Source of the DNA: Bradysia coprophila
Lineage: Eukaryota; Arthropoda; Insecta; Diptera; Sciaridae
DNA length: 64,000 nt
Direction of reading: 5' to 3'
NCBI RefSeq assembly: GCF_014529535.1
Contig: NC_050735.1
Location: forward strand, 1,860,001 to 1,924,000
Of the stretch, positions 38,035 through 51,141 are shown piece by piece. A program made the position numbers and the translations under genes. Position 1 is the stretch's first letter. The number at the start of each line of letters is the position of its first letter. The notes beneath the pieces are model-generated. The model saw only the letters and a list, made by a program, of their open reading frames with translations. It was not told the DNA's origin and made no database searches.

Positions 38035-39261
38035 GTTCGTGCCTGATTGTCAAAGTTCCTCGATGGTGATTTTGGGACTTTACTTTCGCTTTTAGAAAGT
38101 GTGGAAAAATGTAAATTAAACGTTAAATATACTAAATGGACCGCGGTGAGTCAAATACAACATCTCTTTTGAATGGGGATATCTGAATTTGGCATTTATC
38201 TGACAAAAAGGCTCATATTTTGGTGCTGGAATATTGTCGACGAAAGTTTTTAGCTTTAAGTTTGAATTTTTTGTTTCTTCCATAAAATAATAAAATGGAC
38301 ACCCTAGTATTTATATACGATACTTTCCGTTAAAGATGTAAAAACAAATTATACTCTGGCAGAATATGTCAATGAACGTTCAGGTAGACAACATAATATG
38401 TAGATAGCTGGTCGGTCAGTCAATGCCATGCAATACATTAATTATTAATAAAAATTATAATTTTATTTTTCAAACCTCCTCTCAAACATATTTGGTTTGT
38501 ATTATAATTTTTATTTTTTTTTTGTGCTCGAATGAAGGTAACGTCAACATTGTGTATCTACAGAACGGGTTTTGGTTTGCTAATTTCGACGCTAAATTTT
38601 TTTTTTATTGGATTGGCTAACTTCTCCTCGTTATAGCTCAAAGTAACCTGTCGCGTGGCTAAATCGAAAGTATTTTTATTTTTTTCGCTACGATCTATAT
38701 CAAATAACATTCGTTCGTGTTAAGTGTAACTATAGTTAAAATCAATTTCACTTTTATTTTCATGTTTAAAGGTATATTTTGCTCAGAAATGGTTCAATTC
38801 TATTGAATGCGATGGGGTCTTGAAATGGCTCTTGCAGCAAATTAGAGTAGCTCCATTTTTAACTATGCTTTTTCTTTTAAACGCGTGACGTCTGAAGGCA
38901 GAATGGGTCCAGAGAACTATTACAATAGAAAGTTTTTTTATTGCCTGCCCCATGCGAAAATTGACTATTACACGGCTGTATACCCCCTGCGAAAATGATC
39001 CATTACACTAGGACACATTTTGTGGTCTTTTGACTTTGACAGTTCTTTCAGGTAATGAAAATTTTCGCTTTGTTTTCGTTTTGCACCTAGTAAACCGAAA
39101 TGTGAGAAGTGTCGGTGATTACTCAGAATATAGAACTGTTACTGAAAAACTAAAATTTGTCATTGTTGGGTTTATTTAGTGGAAATTGAAAAACAAAAAC
39201 TTTACCACAAAACTATTTATTTATGTTTTGTTTTCGACTAGAATGAATTTAATTTATTTAT

Positions 39262-39270
39262 TCAAATTAT
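39262..39270. repeat. left 9-bp target-site duplication of the giant element
   Basis: TCAAATTAT stands immediately before the left terminus. The same nine bases follow the right terminus at 59,394-59,402. Confidence 0.85.
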
Positions 39271-39770
39271 ATGTTCCAGACTTTATGACAAAATTTGACG
39301 CAGAAAATGTTTACAATAAAGTGAACACATTTTAAATCCCAGTGTGTAAAATCCGCAATGTCAATAAATGACAAACAATGAACATAGATGATATGCAATG
39401 AAAACAGATGAAATTCTTTGAAAAGCGACGAGTATAAATTAAATGCGTTTAAAATCGATGACAAACGCGGAAAATAAATGAAAACCTGTGAATAGCGACG
39501 AACGACGTTGATGAGAACCGAAAACTTATGACTAGCAACTCTAGCCTTGATTATCTGAATTTCTCTTGAAATCATTTCACACTTAAGCACAATTTTGGGT
39601 CACAACTGTTTTTTTATTTATGTCGACGGTGTCGACTCACTCAAGTTATTTACATTCGCGAAAATTTTACATGCCGTGTTTAAAGATATAGCGACCGACT
39701 GTTGTTGTAATAATTTCGAAACTGATTGACTGACAGCACTCCAAGGGCTACTGTTGTTTTCTATGTACAT
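39271..39770. repeat. left outer terminal inverted repeat
   Basis: This stretch matches the reverse complement of 58,875-59,393 almost base for base, with scattered substitutions and small indels. Shared landmarks include 'gacgcagaaaatgtttacaa' near the tip and 'aataatttcgaaactgattg' near the inner end. The open frame on the minus strand at 39,267-39,590 and its twin on the plus strand at 59,146-59,451 are this repeat read in the same sense, not genes. Confidence 0.85.
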
Positions 39771-40129
39771 TTATCGCGTCACTATCCATGCATGTCTGGT
39801 GTCTTTAGAAAGCTAAGACCAGTATTGAACAGGGGAAATGGTATTTTCAAAAGAATCCCACTACGTCCAAAGAAAATTTTTGCTTTGTGCGATTCAGGTT
39901 TTGCAAAACTGCGTTGGGGCTTTGTTGCAAATTTATTTTTAGTTCTTTATTCAGTCGTTCCCTTAAAATTCAAATTCTGTGACGCACTTCAGGTGTGAAT
40001 AGCGACGAACATTGATAATGCGTAATAATGATAATAAAGGTGAGAAGCGAACCTATGAGTTGGTCAGAATACTTGTGAGCATAGACGAACAGTTCTGCAA
40101 AGCTGTGAGTAGCGCAAAAGACCAGCGAA

Positions 40130-43100
40130 AACGTTGACTAGCGCGTTGGCAAGCAACGAAAATCTGTAACCTGCCACGGAAATCTGTGAAAAACGACGAA
40201 AATCTTTGACAAGATATGAAAATCTGTTACAAACGACGGAAATCTACGACAAACGAAGACAAACGACGATAATATGTGACAAGAGACGGAAATCGGCGAA
40301 AATCTGTGACAAGAGACGAAAATCTGCGACAAATGACGAAAATCTGTGACAAGCAACTAAAATCTGCAACAAATGACGAAAATATGTTGCAAGCGACGAA
40401 AATATGTGAAGCAACGTAAATATATGACAAACGACGATATGAAATATGCGACAAGCGACGAAAATCTGTGATAATAGACGGAAATCTGCGACAAATGACG
40501 AAAATAGGTGACAAGAGACGAAAATCTACGACAAATGACGAAAATCTGTGACAAGCGACGAAAATCTACGACAAATGACGAAAATCTGCGACAAATGACG
40601 AAAATCTGTGACAAGCGACGAAAATCTACGACAAACGACTGAAATATGCGACAATCGACGAAAATCTGTTATAAATGACGGAAATTTACGACAAATGACG
40701 GAAATTTGTGACAAGCAACGAAAATCTTTGAAAAACGACGGAAATCTGTGGCAGACGTTCAAAATTATCGAATTTCAAATGAATTGACATTTTACACTTT
40801 CGGCTCCCGTGGCAAGCATGACAAGCATTTTTCATGCCACGGAACAAAATTACAGAATTGTTTTGTAATTTAGTCGCTTTTAGGGCATATGAGTTTTATA
40901 TATGGTAATATTCGTTGACGAAAAGATCATTTTTACTGGTTGAGCCATTGTGAGCAGTGACAAACGACGATATGAAATATGCGACAAGCGACGAAAATCT
41001 GTGATAATAGACGGAAATCTGCGACAAATGACGAAAATAGGTGACAAGCGACGAAAATCTACTACAAATGACGAAAATCTGTGACAAGCGACGAAAATCT
41101 GTGATAATCGACGACAATCTGTGATAATCGACAACAATCTGTGACAAGCAACGTAAATTTATGACAAACGACAAAAATCTGTTACGAAAGACGGAAATCT
41201 GCGACAAGCGACCAAAGTCTGTCATAATAGACGGAAATCTGCGACAAATGACGAAAATCGGTGACAAGCGACGAAAATCTACGACAAATTACGAAAATCT
41301 GTGACAAGCGACGAAAATCTACGACAAATGACGAAAATCTGTGACAAGCTACGACAATCTGTGATAGTCGACGACAATCTGTGAAAATCGACGACAATCT
41401 GCGACAAGCAACGTAAATCTATGACAAAAGACAAAAATCTGTTACAAAAGACGGAAATCAGCGACAAGCGACAAAAGTTTTTGATAATAGACTGAAATCT
41501 GCGACAAATGACGAAAATCAGTGACAAGCGACGAAAATCTACGACAAATGACGAAAGTCTGTGATAATCGACGACAATCTGAAACAAGCAACATACATAT
41601 ATGACAAACGACTGAAATATGCGACAATCGACGAAAATCTGTTATAAATGACGGAAATTTACGACAAATGACGGAAATTTGTGACAAGCAACGAAAATCT
41701 TTGACAAACGATGGAAATCTGTGACAAGCGACTGAAATCTGCGATAAACGACGAAAATCTGTGACAAACGACGGAAATTTGTGACAAGCAACGAAAATCT
41801 TTGAAAAACGACGGAAATCTGTGGCAGACGTTCAAAATTATCGAATTTCAAATGAATTGACATTTTACACTTTCGGCTCCCGTGGCAAGCATGACAAGCA
41901 TTTTTCATGCCACGGAACAAAATTACAGAATTGTTTTGAAAAGATCATTTTTACTGGTTGAGCCATTGTGAGCAGTGACAAACGACGATATGAAATATGC
42001 GACAAGCGACGAAAATCTGTGATAATAGACGGAAATCTGCGACAAATGACGAAAATAGGTGACAAGCGACGAAAATCTACGACAAATGACGAAAATCTGT
42101 GACAAGCGACGACAATCTGTGATAATCGACGACAATCTGTGAAAATCGACAACAATCTGCGACAAGCAACGTAAATTTATGACAAACGACAAAATCTGTT
42201 ACAAAAGACGGAAATCTGCGACAAGCGACGAAAATCTGTGATAATAGACGGAAATCTGCGACAAATGACGAAAGTCGGTGACAAGCTACGAAAATCTACG
42301 ACAAATGACGAAAATCTGTGACAAGCGACGAAAATCTGCGACAAATGACGAAAATCGGTGACAAGCTACGAAAATCTACGACAAATGACGAACGCGTTGG
42401 CAAGCAACGAAAATCTGTAACCTGCCACGGAAATCTGTGAAAAACGACGAAAATCTTTGACAAGATATGAAAATCTGTTACAAACGACGGAAATCTACGA
42501 CAAACGAAGACAAACGACGATAATATGTGTCAAGAGATGGAAATCGGCGAAAATCTGTGACAAGAGACGAAAATCTGCGACAAATGACGAAAATCTGTGA
42601 CAAGCAACTAAAATCTGCAACAAATGACGAAAATATGTTGCAAGCGACGAAAATATGTGAAGCAACGTAAATATATGACAAACGACGATATGAAATATGC
42701 GACAAGCGACGAAAATCTGTGATAATAGACGGAAATCTGCGACAAATGACGAAAATAGGTGACAAGAGACGAAAATCTACGACAAATGACGAAAATCTGT
42801 GACAAGCGACGAAAATCTACGACAAATGACGAAAATCTGCGACAAATGACGAAAATCTGTGACAAGCGACGAAAATCTACGACAAACGACTGAAATATGC
42901 GACAATCGACGAAAATCTGTTATAAATGACGGAAATTTACGACAAATGACGGAAATTTGTGACAAGCAACGAAAATCTTTGAAAAACGACGGAAATCTGT
43001 GGCAGACGTTCAAAATTATCGAATTTCAAATGAATTGACATTTTACACTTTCGGCTCCCGTGGCAAGCATGACAAGCATTTTTCATGCCACGGAACAAAA

Positions 43101-44835
43101 TTACAGAATTGTTTTGTAATTTAGTCGCTTTTAGGGCATATGAGTTTTATATATGGTAATATTCGTTGACGAAAAGATCATTTTTACTGGTTGAGCCATT
43201 GTGAGCAGTGACAAACGACGATATGAAATATGCGACAAGCGACGAAAATCTGTGATAATAGACGGAAATCTGCGACAAATGACGAAAATAGGTGACAAGC
43301 GACGAAAATCTACTACAAATGACGAAAATCTGTGACAAGCGACGACAATCTGTGATAATCGACGACAATCTGTGATAATCGACAACAATCTGTGACAAGC
43401 AACGTAAATTTATGACAAACGACAAAAATCTGTTACGAAAGACGGAAATCTGCGACAAGCGACCAAAGTCTGTCATAATAGACGGAAATCTGCGACAAAT
43501 GACGAAAATCGGTGACAAGCGACGAAAATCTACGACAAATTACGAAAATCTGTGACAAGCGACGAAAATCTACGACAAATGACGAAAATCTGTGACAAGC
43601 TACGACAATCTGTGATAGTCGACGACAATCTGTGAAAATCGACGACAATCTGCGACAAGCAACGTAAATCTATGACAAAAGACAAAAATCTGTTACAAAA
43701 GACGGAAATCAGCGACAAGCGACAAAAGTTTTTGATAATAGACTGAAATCTGCGACAAATGACGAAAATCAGTGACAAGCGACGAAAATCTACGACAAAT
43801 GACGAAAGTCTGTGACAAGCGACGAAAATCTGTGATAATCGACGACAATCTGAAACAAGCAACATACATATATGACAAACGACTGAAATATGCGACAATC
43901 GACGAAAATCTGTTATAAATGACGGAAATTTACGACAAATGACGGAAATTTGTGACAAGCAACGAAAATCTTTGACAAACGATGGAAATCTGTGACAAGC
44001 GACTGAAATCTGCGATAAATGACGAAAATCTGTGACAAACGACGGAAATTTGTGACAAGCAACGAAAATCTTTGAAAAACGACGGAAATCTGTGGCAGAC
44101 GTTCAAAATTATCGAATTTCAAATGAATTGACATTTTACACTTTCGGCTCCCGTGGCAAGCATGACAAGCATTTTTCATGCCACGGAACAAAATTACAGA
44201 ATTGTTTTGTAATTTAGTCGCTTTTAGGGCATATGAGTTTTATATATGGTAATATTCGTTGACGAAAAGATCATTTTTACTGGTTGAGCCATTGTGAGCA
44301 GTGACAAACGACGATATGAAATATGCGACAAGCGACGAAAATCTGTGATAATAGACGGAAATCTGCGACAAATGACGAAAATAGGTGACAAGCGACGAAA
44401 ATCTACGACAAATGACGAAAATCTGTGACAAGCGACGACAATCTGTGATAATCGACGACAATCTGTGAAAATCGACAACAATCTGTGACAAGCAACGTAA
44501 ATTTATGACAAACGACAAAAATCTGTTACAAAAGACGGAAATCTGCAACAAGCGACGAAAGTCTGTGATAATAGACGGAAATCTGCGACAAATGACGAAA
44601 ATCGGTGACAAGCTACGAAAATCTACGACAAATGACGAAAATCTGTGACAAGCGACGAAAATCTGCGACAAATGACGAAAATCGGTGACAAGCTACGAAA
44701 ATATACGGCAAATGACGAAAATATATGACAAGCGACGAAAATCTGCGACAAATGACGAAAATCGGTGACAAGCTACGAAAATCTACGACAAATGACAAAA
44801 AAATATATGACAAGCGACGAAAATCTACGACAAAT
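40130..44835. repeat. left arm: 20-bp tandem repeat with 2.25 kb higher-order duplication
   Basis: The basic unit is close to 'gacaagcgacgaaaatctgt', repeated imperfectly for 4.7 kb with variants such as 'gacaaatgacgaaaatctac'. On top of this, the block from about 40,139 is repeated from about 42,390 with a period of 2,251 bp. Spacer copies at 40,751 and 43,002 keep this offset exactly; further right the offset grows to about 2,271 and then 2,359 through small indels. All minus-strand open frames here, with endless SQIFVICRRFSS-type words, are translations of the repeat. Confidence 0.9.
40751..40960. repeat. non-satellite spacer block, copy 1 of 4, with hairpin
   Basis: A unique-looking block beginning 'gcagacgttcaaaattatcg' interrupts the 20-bp repeats. 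It contains a hairpin 'ccgtggcaagcatg' / 'catgccacgg'. Further copies start near 41,822, 43,002 and 44,094. The second copy lacks about 55 bp after 'acagaattgttttg'. Confidence 0.75.
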
Positions 44836-45448
44836 GTTCGTTTGCGTCAAGTTGCATCTTGATTTAGCGACGTTATGTTGCACACATATAAAATTCGTTT
44901 GCGTCAAGTTGTATTTAGTGGTGAATTGGAAGGATTTAGGGCCGTCATGTTGCACAAGTCTAAGTTAGACAACATACGAAAATGAATTCGCCTGAAAGTT
45001 TGGATCCGTAATTTCTCTGATCCGCTGAGGGTCTGCATTACCTTCAGTGTTAATATACTTTGGTTGCACCCGCCTCATTCATTTCACATACGTGACATTT
45101 TTATGTCTTTACTACATATTTTATTATTTTACTCTGCCGTGATGTTAGTCATATAAAACGCTGCAGTAAAGATTCTGTGAATAGAACAATGAATGATAAC
45201 CAATGCGACAACATACTCGCTTTCTAAATTCTATCTCAATTGATGGATTAAAATTACGACAAAATTGGAATTGTCTTTTCAAATATTTGCGCTTGCGCTA
45301 ATGTTCTACAATGCAGCAGGGTATGCCTGTTTGACATTTGTAACCACCTTTATTACCACCTAAGGATAATAGCAAACGTAACTTTGTGTTGAGCGAGTTT
45401 GGACCGCCAGTTGTTTTTATATTTTGATAAAATTTACACTACAAAAAA
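44836..45448. other. transition from left arm to coding centre
   Basis: Two related words, 'ttcgtttgcgtcaagttg', each followed by a 'atgttgcaca' segment, lie at about 44,836-44,960. A stray right end of the CACGGCAGAG family ('ttttactctgccgtg') sits near 45,128-45,142 without a partner. No coding exon is seen; the promoter of the next gene should be here. Confidence 0.45.
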
Positions 45449-46151
45449 ATGAATCTGAACGATTCGTTCGAAGATCTTATTGAGTACGATCCAGGATCTT
45501 GCTCTGATAAAGAAAATGAAGTGACCGAAGTGACGATAAAAACGGACACGGAAAAACAGCCGAAACCTACAAGTGAACAATTCAGAAAAATGTCATCGTT
45601 TGCCAAAGGTATGCGAGAACGATTTTTCGCTTATGAGAAATCACATAGGGTTTTTGTATGTTTTATAGAACACAATGTTGAAGAAATTGATAAGACCACG
45701 TACGACATGCTATGGAACGATTTAGCTGCTAAACTGAATGACGTTGGTCCGCCTGCGCACACAACAAGTGCATGGAGACGAATCTGGTCGCTTCAGAAGT
45801 ACAATAACAAACGGAAACGATTGACAGAGCCCGATTTTCAAGTGCAACCAGTGAAACCCATTACAGTTCTTTCGGGTATAATATTGATGTGTTTCTAGGT
45901 GTTCTTGTTCGATTGATAACTTTTTTCGTTGAACATTAGGTGAACCTGTGGCGTGCACATCTGTTGATCAGCGATCAGTAGAAATTTCTAACAAACTGGA
46001 CGTTGTTATTTCGAATCAAACTGATATGTCGGTAAAAATCGATACCATTATAAAAAATCAGGACAAAATGATTACGAATCACCAAAATATGATTCGAGAA
46101 CTACAGATATCGAATCGACTTTTGCAAGAGATTGCTATCAAACCGTTCTAA
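45449..46151 (+). CDS. zeste-like Myb/SANT DNA-binding protein of the transposon
   Basis: Two exons (45449-45875, 45940-46151), phase 1 junction, give 212 residues starting MNLNDSFEDLIEYDPGSCSD. After an acidic N terminus, residues about 48-130 match the regulatory-protein-zeste type Myb/SANT-like domain: MSSFAKGMRERFFAYEKSHR, then MLWNDLAAKLNDVGPPAHTT with SAWRRIWSLQKYNNKRKR. The conserved Trp residues and the LN-x-GPP-x-T-x-x-WRR-x-W pattern are all present. The second exon is a short coiled coil (VEISNKLDVVISNQTDMSVK and following), probably for oligomerisation. Proteins of this type accompany several insect DNA transposons and may bind the subterminal repeats; that role is inference. It is the first gene inside the element. 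Confidence 0.72.
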
Positions 46152-48426
46152 GGCTTATCGAAATTTTATTGTTTGTATTCAATTTGTTTAAATGAAGTGG
46201 AGAAAATTACATTCCTTTGAATACCGTCAATTTATATTTGGAAGATTTTATTTTCACGGTGATAACCGTTTTACCATAGCTAGAGATTAGTTGTAACGCT
46301 TAACAAAATCAGATCACCTATTTTCTCAAAAGCCTTTCACATCATCTGTATTACTGTGCCTTCACACTAGCGATGCGAAAGTGACAGATGCGAAATATTT
46401 CTTTCTAAAATTTATTGACGTCGTCAGCACATTATCTTATGTCGTCAGTATATCTCATAAACTGCACTGACTTTGTCACCACATTATATTGTCTGAAATG
46501 TTATGATGACTTCAGCACATTTTCTTCAGTTTCTCGAAAGTTCTTTATCCGTTTACGAGTAGAAAAAAAATATCCCACTGTTGATTGGACATCAAAGCTT
46601 AAAAACGTGAAGTATTGGTAAATATTGGTCATGTACAAGTTCAGTGATGGAAATGTTTTATGACTTGGGCACTTAAATTAGTTCTTGATTTTATGGATTT
46701 CTGTAAAAGTCGAAATATTTCGAGTGTGCAAAAGTAGACTGATCCAACAGTTGAAAGATATGAATTAACAAAAGATATTCGGTCAGGTTTTCTGTTATCT
46801 AGTTGAGGGGAAACATGCAAAATTTCGTTTCATCATATTTCCAATACCGAAAGTAATCATGTCACCGATTTTACAAAAACAAAGCTCAAAATGAATGTGT
46901 GTCCGATGGTAGTAGTACGCACTGCATGCCTTTGAGATCACAAGCCCAAATTTGTCGAAAGAATTCACAGCCAGGTTTTTTTAATGTCCAGCTAAACTTT
47001 GTAAACTTTTTAGCCCCGTACGAAGTACTGGGGGCTTATAAGATTAATATGCCGTTTGTAACACGTCGAATTGGAAGCAGACAGTAAGGGCAAAGCATTT
47101 GGTTATGTTAATAGATGACGAATCCGCAATAAAAAAAATGTCCGTCCGTCCGTCTGTGACCCCTCTAGCTTGAGTAAATCACAACCTTTTTTGAAAATTA
47201 TTTTTTTTCCCATTGGTATCGACAAAAGTAAGGTCAAGTTCGAAATTGGGCATGGTAGGGTCGGCCCTTCCAGAGCTAGGGCCCAGGCCCTATAGGTGTT
47301 TGTCAGTCTTTCGACGATATCTACCGAAATACGCACGAAATGGCTGCTTGTGATATATCAAATGAAAGGTATTGACGAGTAGAACAAAGTTGCTGAACAT
47401 TGTTTTTGGGTAAGATGCAACGTGGGCTTGTTGGGAGGGCTCAAAGGTCGGTACTCGGCCCTAAGTGTTTTTTGTACATAAATCGAGTAAATCTCATCCG
47501 ATTTTGCTAGATTTAGTTTTTTATGGAAGGTAATTGAATACCGAAAAGAACGTGACGAAAAAAGTTTCAAATTTGGGCCCTTGGGCTAAGGCCGCTACTC
47601 GGCCCTAAGTGTTTTTTGCACATAAATCGAGTAAATCTCATCCGATTTTGCTAGTTTTTGTTTCATTTGAGAGATAATTGAATGCCGAACAGAATGATGG
47701 CAACAAAAGTTTCAAATTTTCCTAGTTTGGTTGCTAGAGAGGGTATTGGTTATACATATACCGAGAAGAATACAAACAAAAAAAAATTTACTATATGACT
47801 ATGAATAACATAGTCAAAAATGACTCTTCTCATCACATCGTATTATTTTTGCAGGGTAAAATATAGTACCTAAGTGCTTCTAAATTTTTATTTTGGCCAG
47901 TGCGAAGTTTATAGTTCGAGCCGAAGGCAAGCACCCACCTGCTTAGTATTAACCAAAGCCCAAACCAGCTGACCTCACATTACATTACTGTTGTATTAGG
48001 TTGAGTTGATTTTCTACGTGACTATTTTCTACGAGTCATTTTTATTTTATCAAGTGTAAGAGCTACGAGCTACATACTTAACCGAAGCTATATATTAACA
48101 GATTTAAACAGTGTTGAAGAGTGTTCAGTTAAAGTTATATATAGCAAAATATAGCTTTTTTAATATAGGAATTTATTAAATACGACTTAAACGGGGTGTA
48201 AATTTGAGTTAAGTGGGCTGTCATGTCAATATTGCTGTAAGAAATTTTATTGGGAGGGTATTTTGAAGATATGCATTCTGTTTAAATTATTATCGAAATT
48301 CACTGCTTATTGCACTCATTTTCGGAAATATTGAAATATAATATCTCATAGAACATATAGATCGCTAGCTCTGTGTTCATACATTCGCGTATTACAACTG
48401 TCATTGTATTTGAAAATAAACTGAAA
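46152..48426. other. non-coding spacer between two transposon genes
   Basis: The spacer holds the 3' end of the zeste-like gene, a cluster of 'gtcgtcagcacatta'-type words near 46,420-46,530, an interspersed repeat (listed separately), and AT-rich DNA before the transposase start. No coding exon is recognised. Confidence 0.45.
46990..47775. repeat. interspersed repeat nested inside the transposon
   Basis: The stretch opens with 'ccccgtacgaagtactgggg' and 'aatatgccgtttgtaacacg', then 'tgtccgtccgtccgtctgtg'. It contains two direct copies, about 137 bp apart, of a segment including 'actcggccctaagtgttttt' (near 47,455 and 47,592). This composition is unlike the neighbouring transposon DNA and resembles a widely dispersed insect repeat. 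I cannot name the family. Confidence 0.5.
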
Positions 48427-51141
48427 ATGAGCTCAATTAACATTAAAAATATTTGGTCCTTGAACAAGAATCAAAAGTAAATATCATTAATAATAAAAAT
48501 AGGCTGTGTTTTCCTTGACCGTGGAAACAATGAATAAGGGTTTTGGTTCTCCTTGATTTTCCGGTCGACAAATAAAAAACTTTGTTTTTTATGGACGTTT
48601 CGCTATTTTATTTTCGCATTATCAGCATCCAATTTTTAACATAGTTTATAGCTTATAATTCACATTAAAATCAAGGAGGACCAAACCCTTTATCAATAAT
48701 AATAAAACCAGTACAGTTAAGCAATTTTTCTGCTTTTATACAGGCCAGTCGAAAATAGCAACTGCGAAATTAAGAAATCGGGAAATGTTGCTGAGTGTGA
48801 TGATAAAGATGATAACAAAGTTTGTTTTGAACAAAAAGAAACTTTCAGTGAAACTGTCGACGAAAATAGCACAAAGGATTTTATTCAAGCGAAAAAAGAA
48901 ATTTTGACTGAAAGCGCTGGAGACTATGAGGACTATCTTGAAGAGGATATCATCAGTATAGAGGAAGACGAGGATTTTGTAGATCACGAAGATGGTGAAT
49001 CGAGTCATAGTGCAGAATACTATGGAAACAAAGACAATTTGTTGGAACATGTTAACCATTGTAGCGATACAGAAGATCTGAATGTTCTCAAGAAAACCAA
49101 ACCGAGGACTACCTGGACTTTTCTAAACGACATTCAGATATCTCAAGAATATATGAATTTCATATTCCAAGCCGAATCAAAGACTATTGATAAAAATATG
49201 TTCAAAAAATACAAAAATCTAATTGCAAAACACCATGTCGACCCGATCGTGGGTTGCATAGCGTTAATTAAAACATTTCATGTTGGAAGCAAAAAAATAT
49301 ATTCTGGTAATGAAGAGCTAACCTTCTGGATATATTGCCAGCATTTATCTTGCAAAAGAAAATTTAAAATGTCATGCGAGTTAGATAAAGCGGAAAATGG
49401 AAAATTTCGACTGTTTCGATCGGCTCATGAACAGACACACGAGAAATTTTTAACCCGTCATGTGCGTCAGGTTGAAAGGGAGCAGTTCGCTGAAAAATTG
49501 ATGAATCACATGCCTATGGAATTTAGACGCATAAACATTGAAAAGGCCACGGACGAATTGCTGGAACAGAAAAATTTGCAAGATGTGAAATCGGATGCGG
49601 TGAATAGCAAACTCAGACACGAGGGATTGAAAAACAATGATCTACACGTTGATGTATTGAAAGATCTAGAAATGATGATGGACGGGGAAAAGGGATTCGT
49701 TCAAAGAGTCGTCAAGAATCCTTTTGCAGTCTATATTTTCAGTAAACAACAATGCAGTATCATATTCAAATTAAGCAATGATTCGCCAGCATTTGAACGT
49801 GTCGGTCATTTGGACGCGACAGGAGGAGTTGTACGACATCCCTTTCCGAATGACGACAACGCAAAACAAATATATTATTATGCTTGCATAATGAACCTAA
49901 AAATCAAAAATGATCCGATCGGGACGCTTATACCAATTTTTGAACTCGTCAGTGAATGCCAAAATTCGGAATTTCTAGCGACCTGGGTCTTCTCTTTCAA
50001 GATATTTTTCCGTGCAAATTATCCTCAAATAAGAGTACCATTCCATAGGATAGTTGTTGACAAGAGCTACGCTCTTATCCATGCAGTATTAGAAGGATTC
50101 AACAATTTATCGCTAAAAGAGTACTTGGACATATTGTATGAAGTTGTTTCGGGAACGTTAGATGTGGAAAGTACGACTTTCAAAAATCTAGTGAAGATTC
50201 ATCTATGCTACACACACTTATCGAAGGTTTTTTCAAAAAACATTTTGAAGGCATTCCAATTAAAAAAACATACAACGGAATCACGTTTTTTGAAGGAGGC
50301 GCTTCAGTTTATCGCCAAATCCAAAAATTTTAAAGAAATGAAATCAGCATTTTACCACTTGGCAACCCTATTCGTTACTGAATTTCACAACGAGGACGTC
50401 GTAAACTCGCAAAAAGCTCTACAAAAATTGATGAAAGATCAGCGCAATCAAATCCAAAACGATGAAATTGACAACATAGACACGAACGAAATCCAATTAG
50501 AAGGCAACGAAAATGAAAATCAATTTGTTAACATTAAAATTGACGATACTATATACAACAACAGTCCATTTTATCAAGAATTCAATATTATACTGCAAGA
50601 ACGCTGCAAAACATCTGCACTCTCAACAAATGTTCGACAAAATTTATTGAAATCTAATACGAAAAGAAACGTTTTCTTCAACATGGAATTCTTGCATACG
50701 TTCTCCAAAAATTATTTGAGTATTTTACCTATGTGGTCTGGACTGGTTATAACTGACCCCTCAATCACCGTCTACCACAATCAACATGTTGAATCAAACT
50801 TCCGCATATCAAAAGAATGCTTCAAAAGAAAGCCGGTGCAATTAGGTAAATTGCCAACGAAATGTGGCCGTTATTTGCGCGAAAACATTAAAAGAACTGA
50901 ACGCGATATCAAAGCTTTTAAATGGGATATTGGAAAGTTTAGACTGGCATCAAATAAACCAGCGAAAAAGGCAAACAACAAACGGAAGCAAAATGGTGAT
51001 TCTGACTATGTTCCACTTGCAGATGCACGAGAAATGTGGATGAAAAAGCGACCGAAAATGTCGAAAAAAATTACAAACAGGTACTTGCAACTTAATGTTT
51101 CCTTAAACCGTATGAATTTCGAAAGCCAAATAACAACATAA
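48427..51141 (+). CDS. MULE/Foldback (NOF-like) DDE transposase
   Basis: Exon 1 (48427-48476) encodes MSSINIKNIWSLNKNQ and joins exon 2 (48744-51141) in phase, giving 815 residues if the stop at 51141 is used. An acidic N-terminal region (EDYLEEDIISIEEDEDFVDH) is followed by a FLYWCH-like zinc module (FWIYCQHLSCKRKFKMSCEL, then His pairs near RSAHEQTHEKF). The DDE core has D374 in GHLDATGGVVRHP, D456 in VVDKSYALIHAVLEGFNN and E700 in NQHVESNFRISKE. The DATG-VVR and VES-F words are typical of the NOF branch of Mutator-like transposases. The C terminus is basic. A good donor (CAG/GTACTT after 51080) allows splicing in frame to the downstream protease exon at 51472, so 51141 may be only an alternative end. 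No frameshift or internal stop is seen, which suggests an intact enzyme. Confidence 0.85.

Larger units (their letters stand above)
32224..39261. other. 7 kb gene-free, AT-rich, repeat-rich region
   Basis: No coding exon is recognised. The first part is probably the 3' UTR of the zinc-finger gene, and very A/T-rich DNA fills 33,980-35,350. Inverted-repeat elements are listed separately. A further degraded copy of the GACGTCAGTGAA family (words 'cagctgtgtctccgcagctg' and 'tacagttgaagcgaat') spans about 34,605-34,800. Confidence 0.5.

Noticed and set aside
39267-39590. 107-codon minus-strand frame with a near-identical twin at 59,146-59,451
   Set aside because: The two are the outer inverted repeats of the transposon. 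Conservation is explained by the DNA repeat, not by a protein.
40138-44813. Many minus-strand open frames of 60-143 codons with repeated Arg-Phe-Ser words
   Set aside because: They are the 20-bp tandem repeat read in frames without stops. Because 20 is not a multiple of 3, they drift between frames and carry no domain.
40130-44835. Possible CRISPR array
   Set aside because: Units are contiguous and similar with no unique spacers, in an insect genome; this is a tandem satellite.
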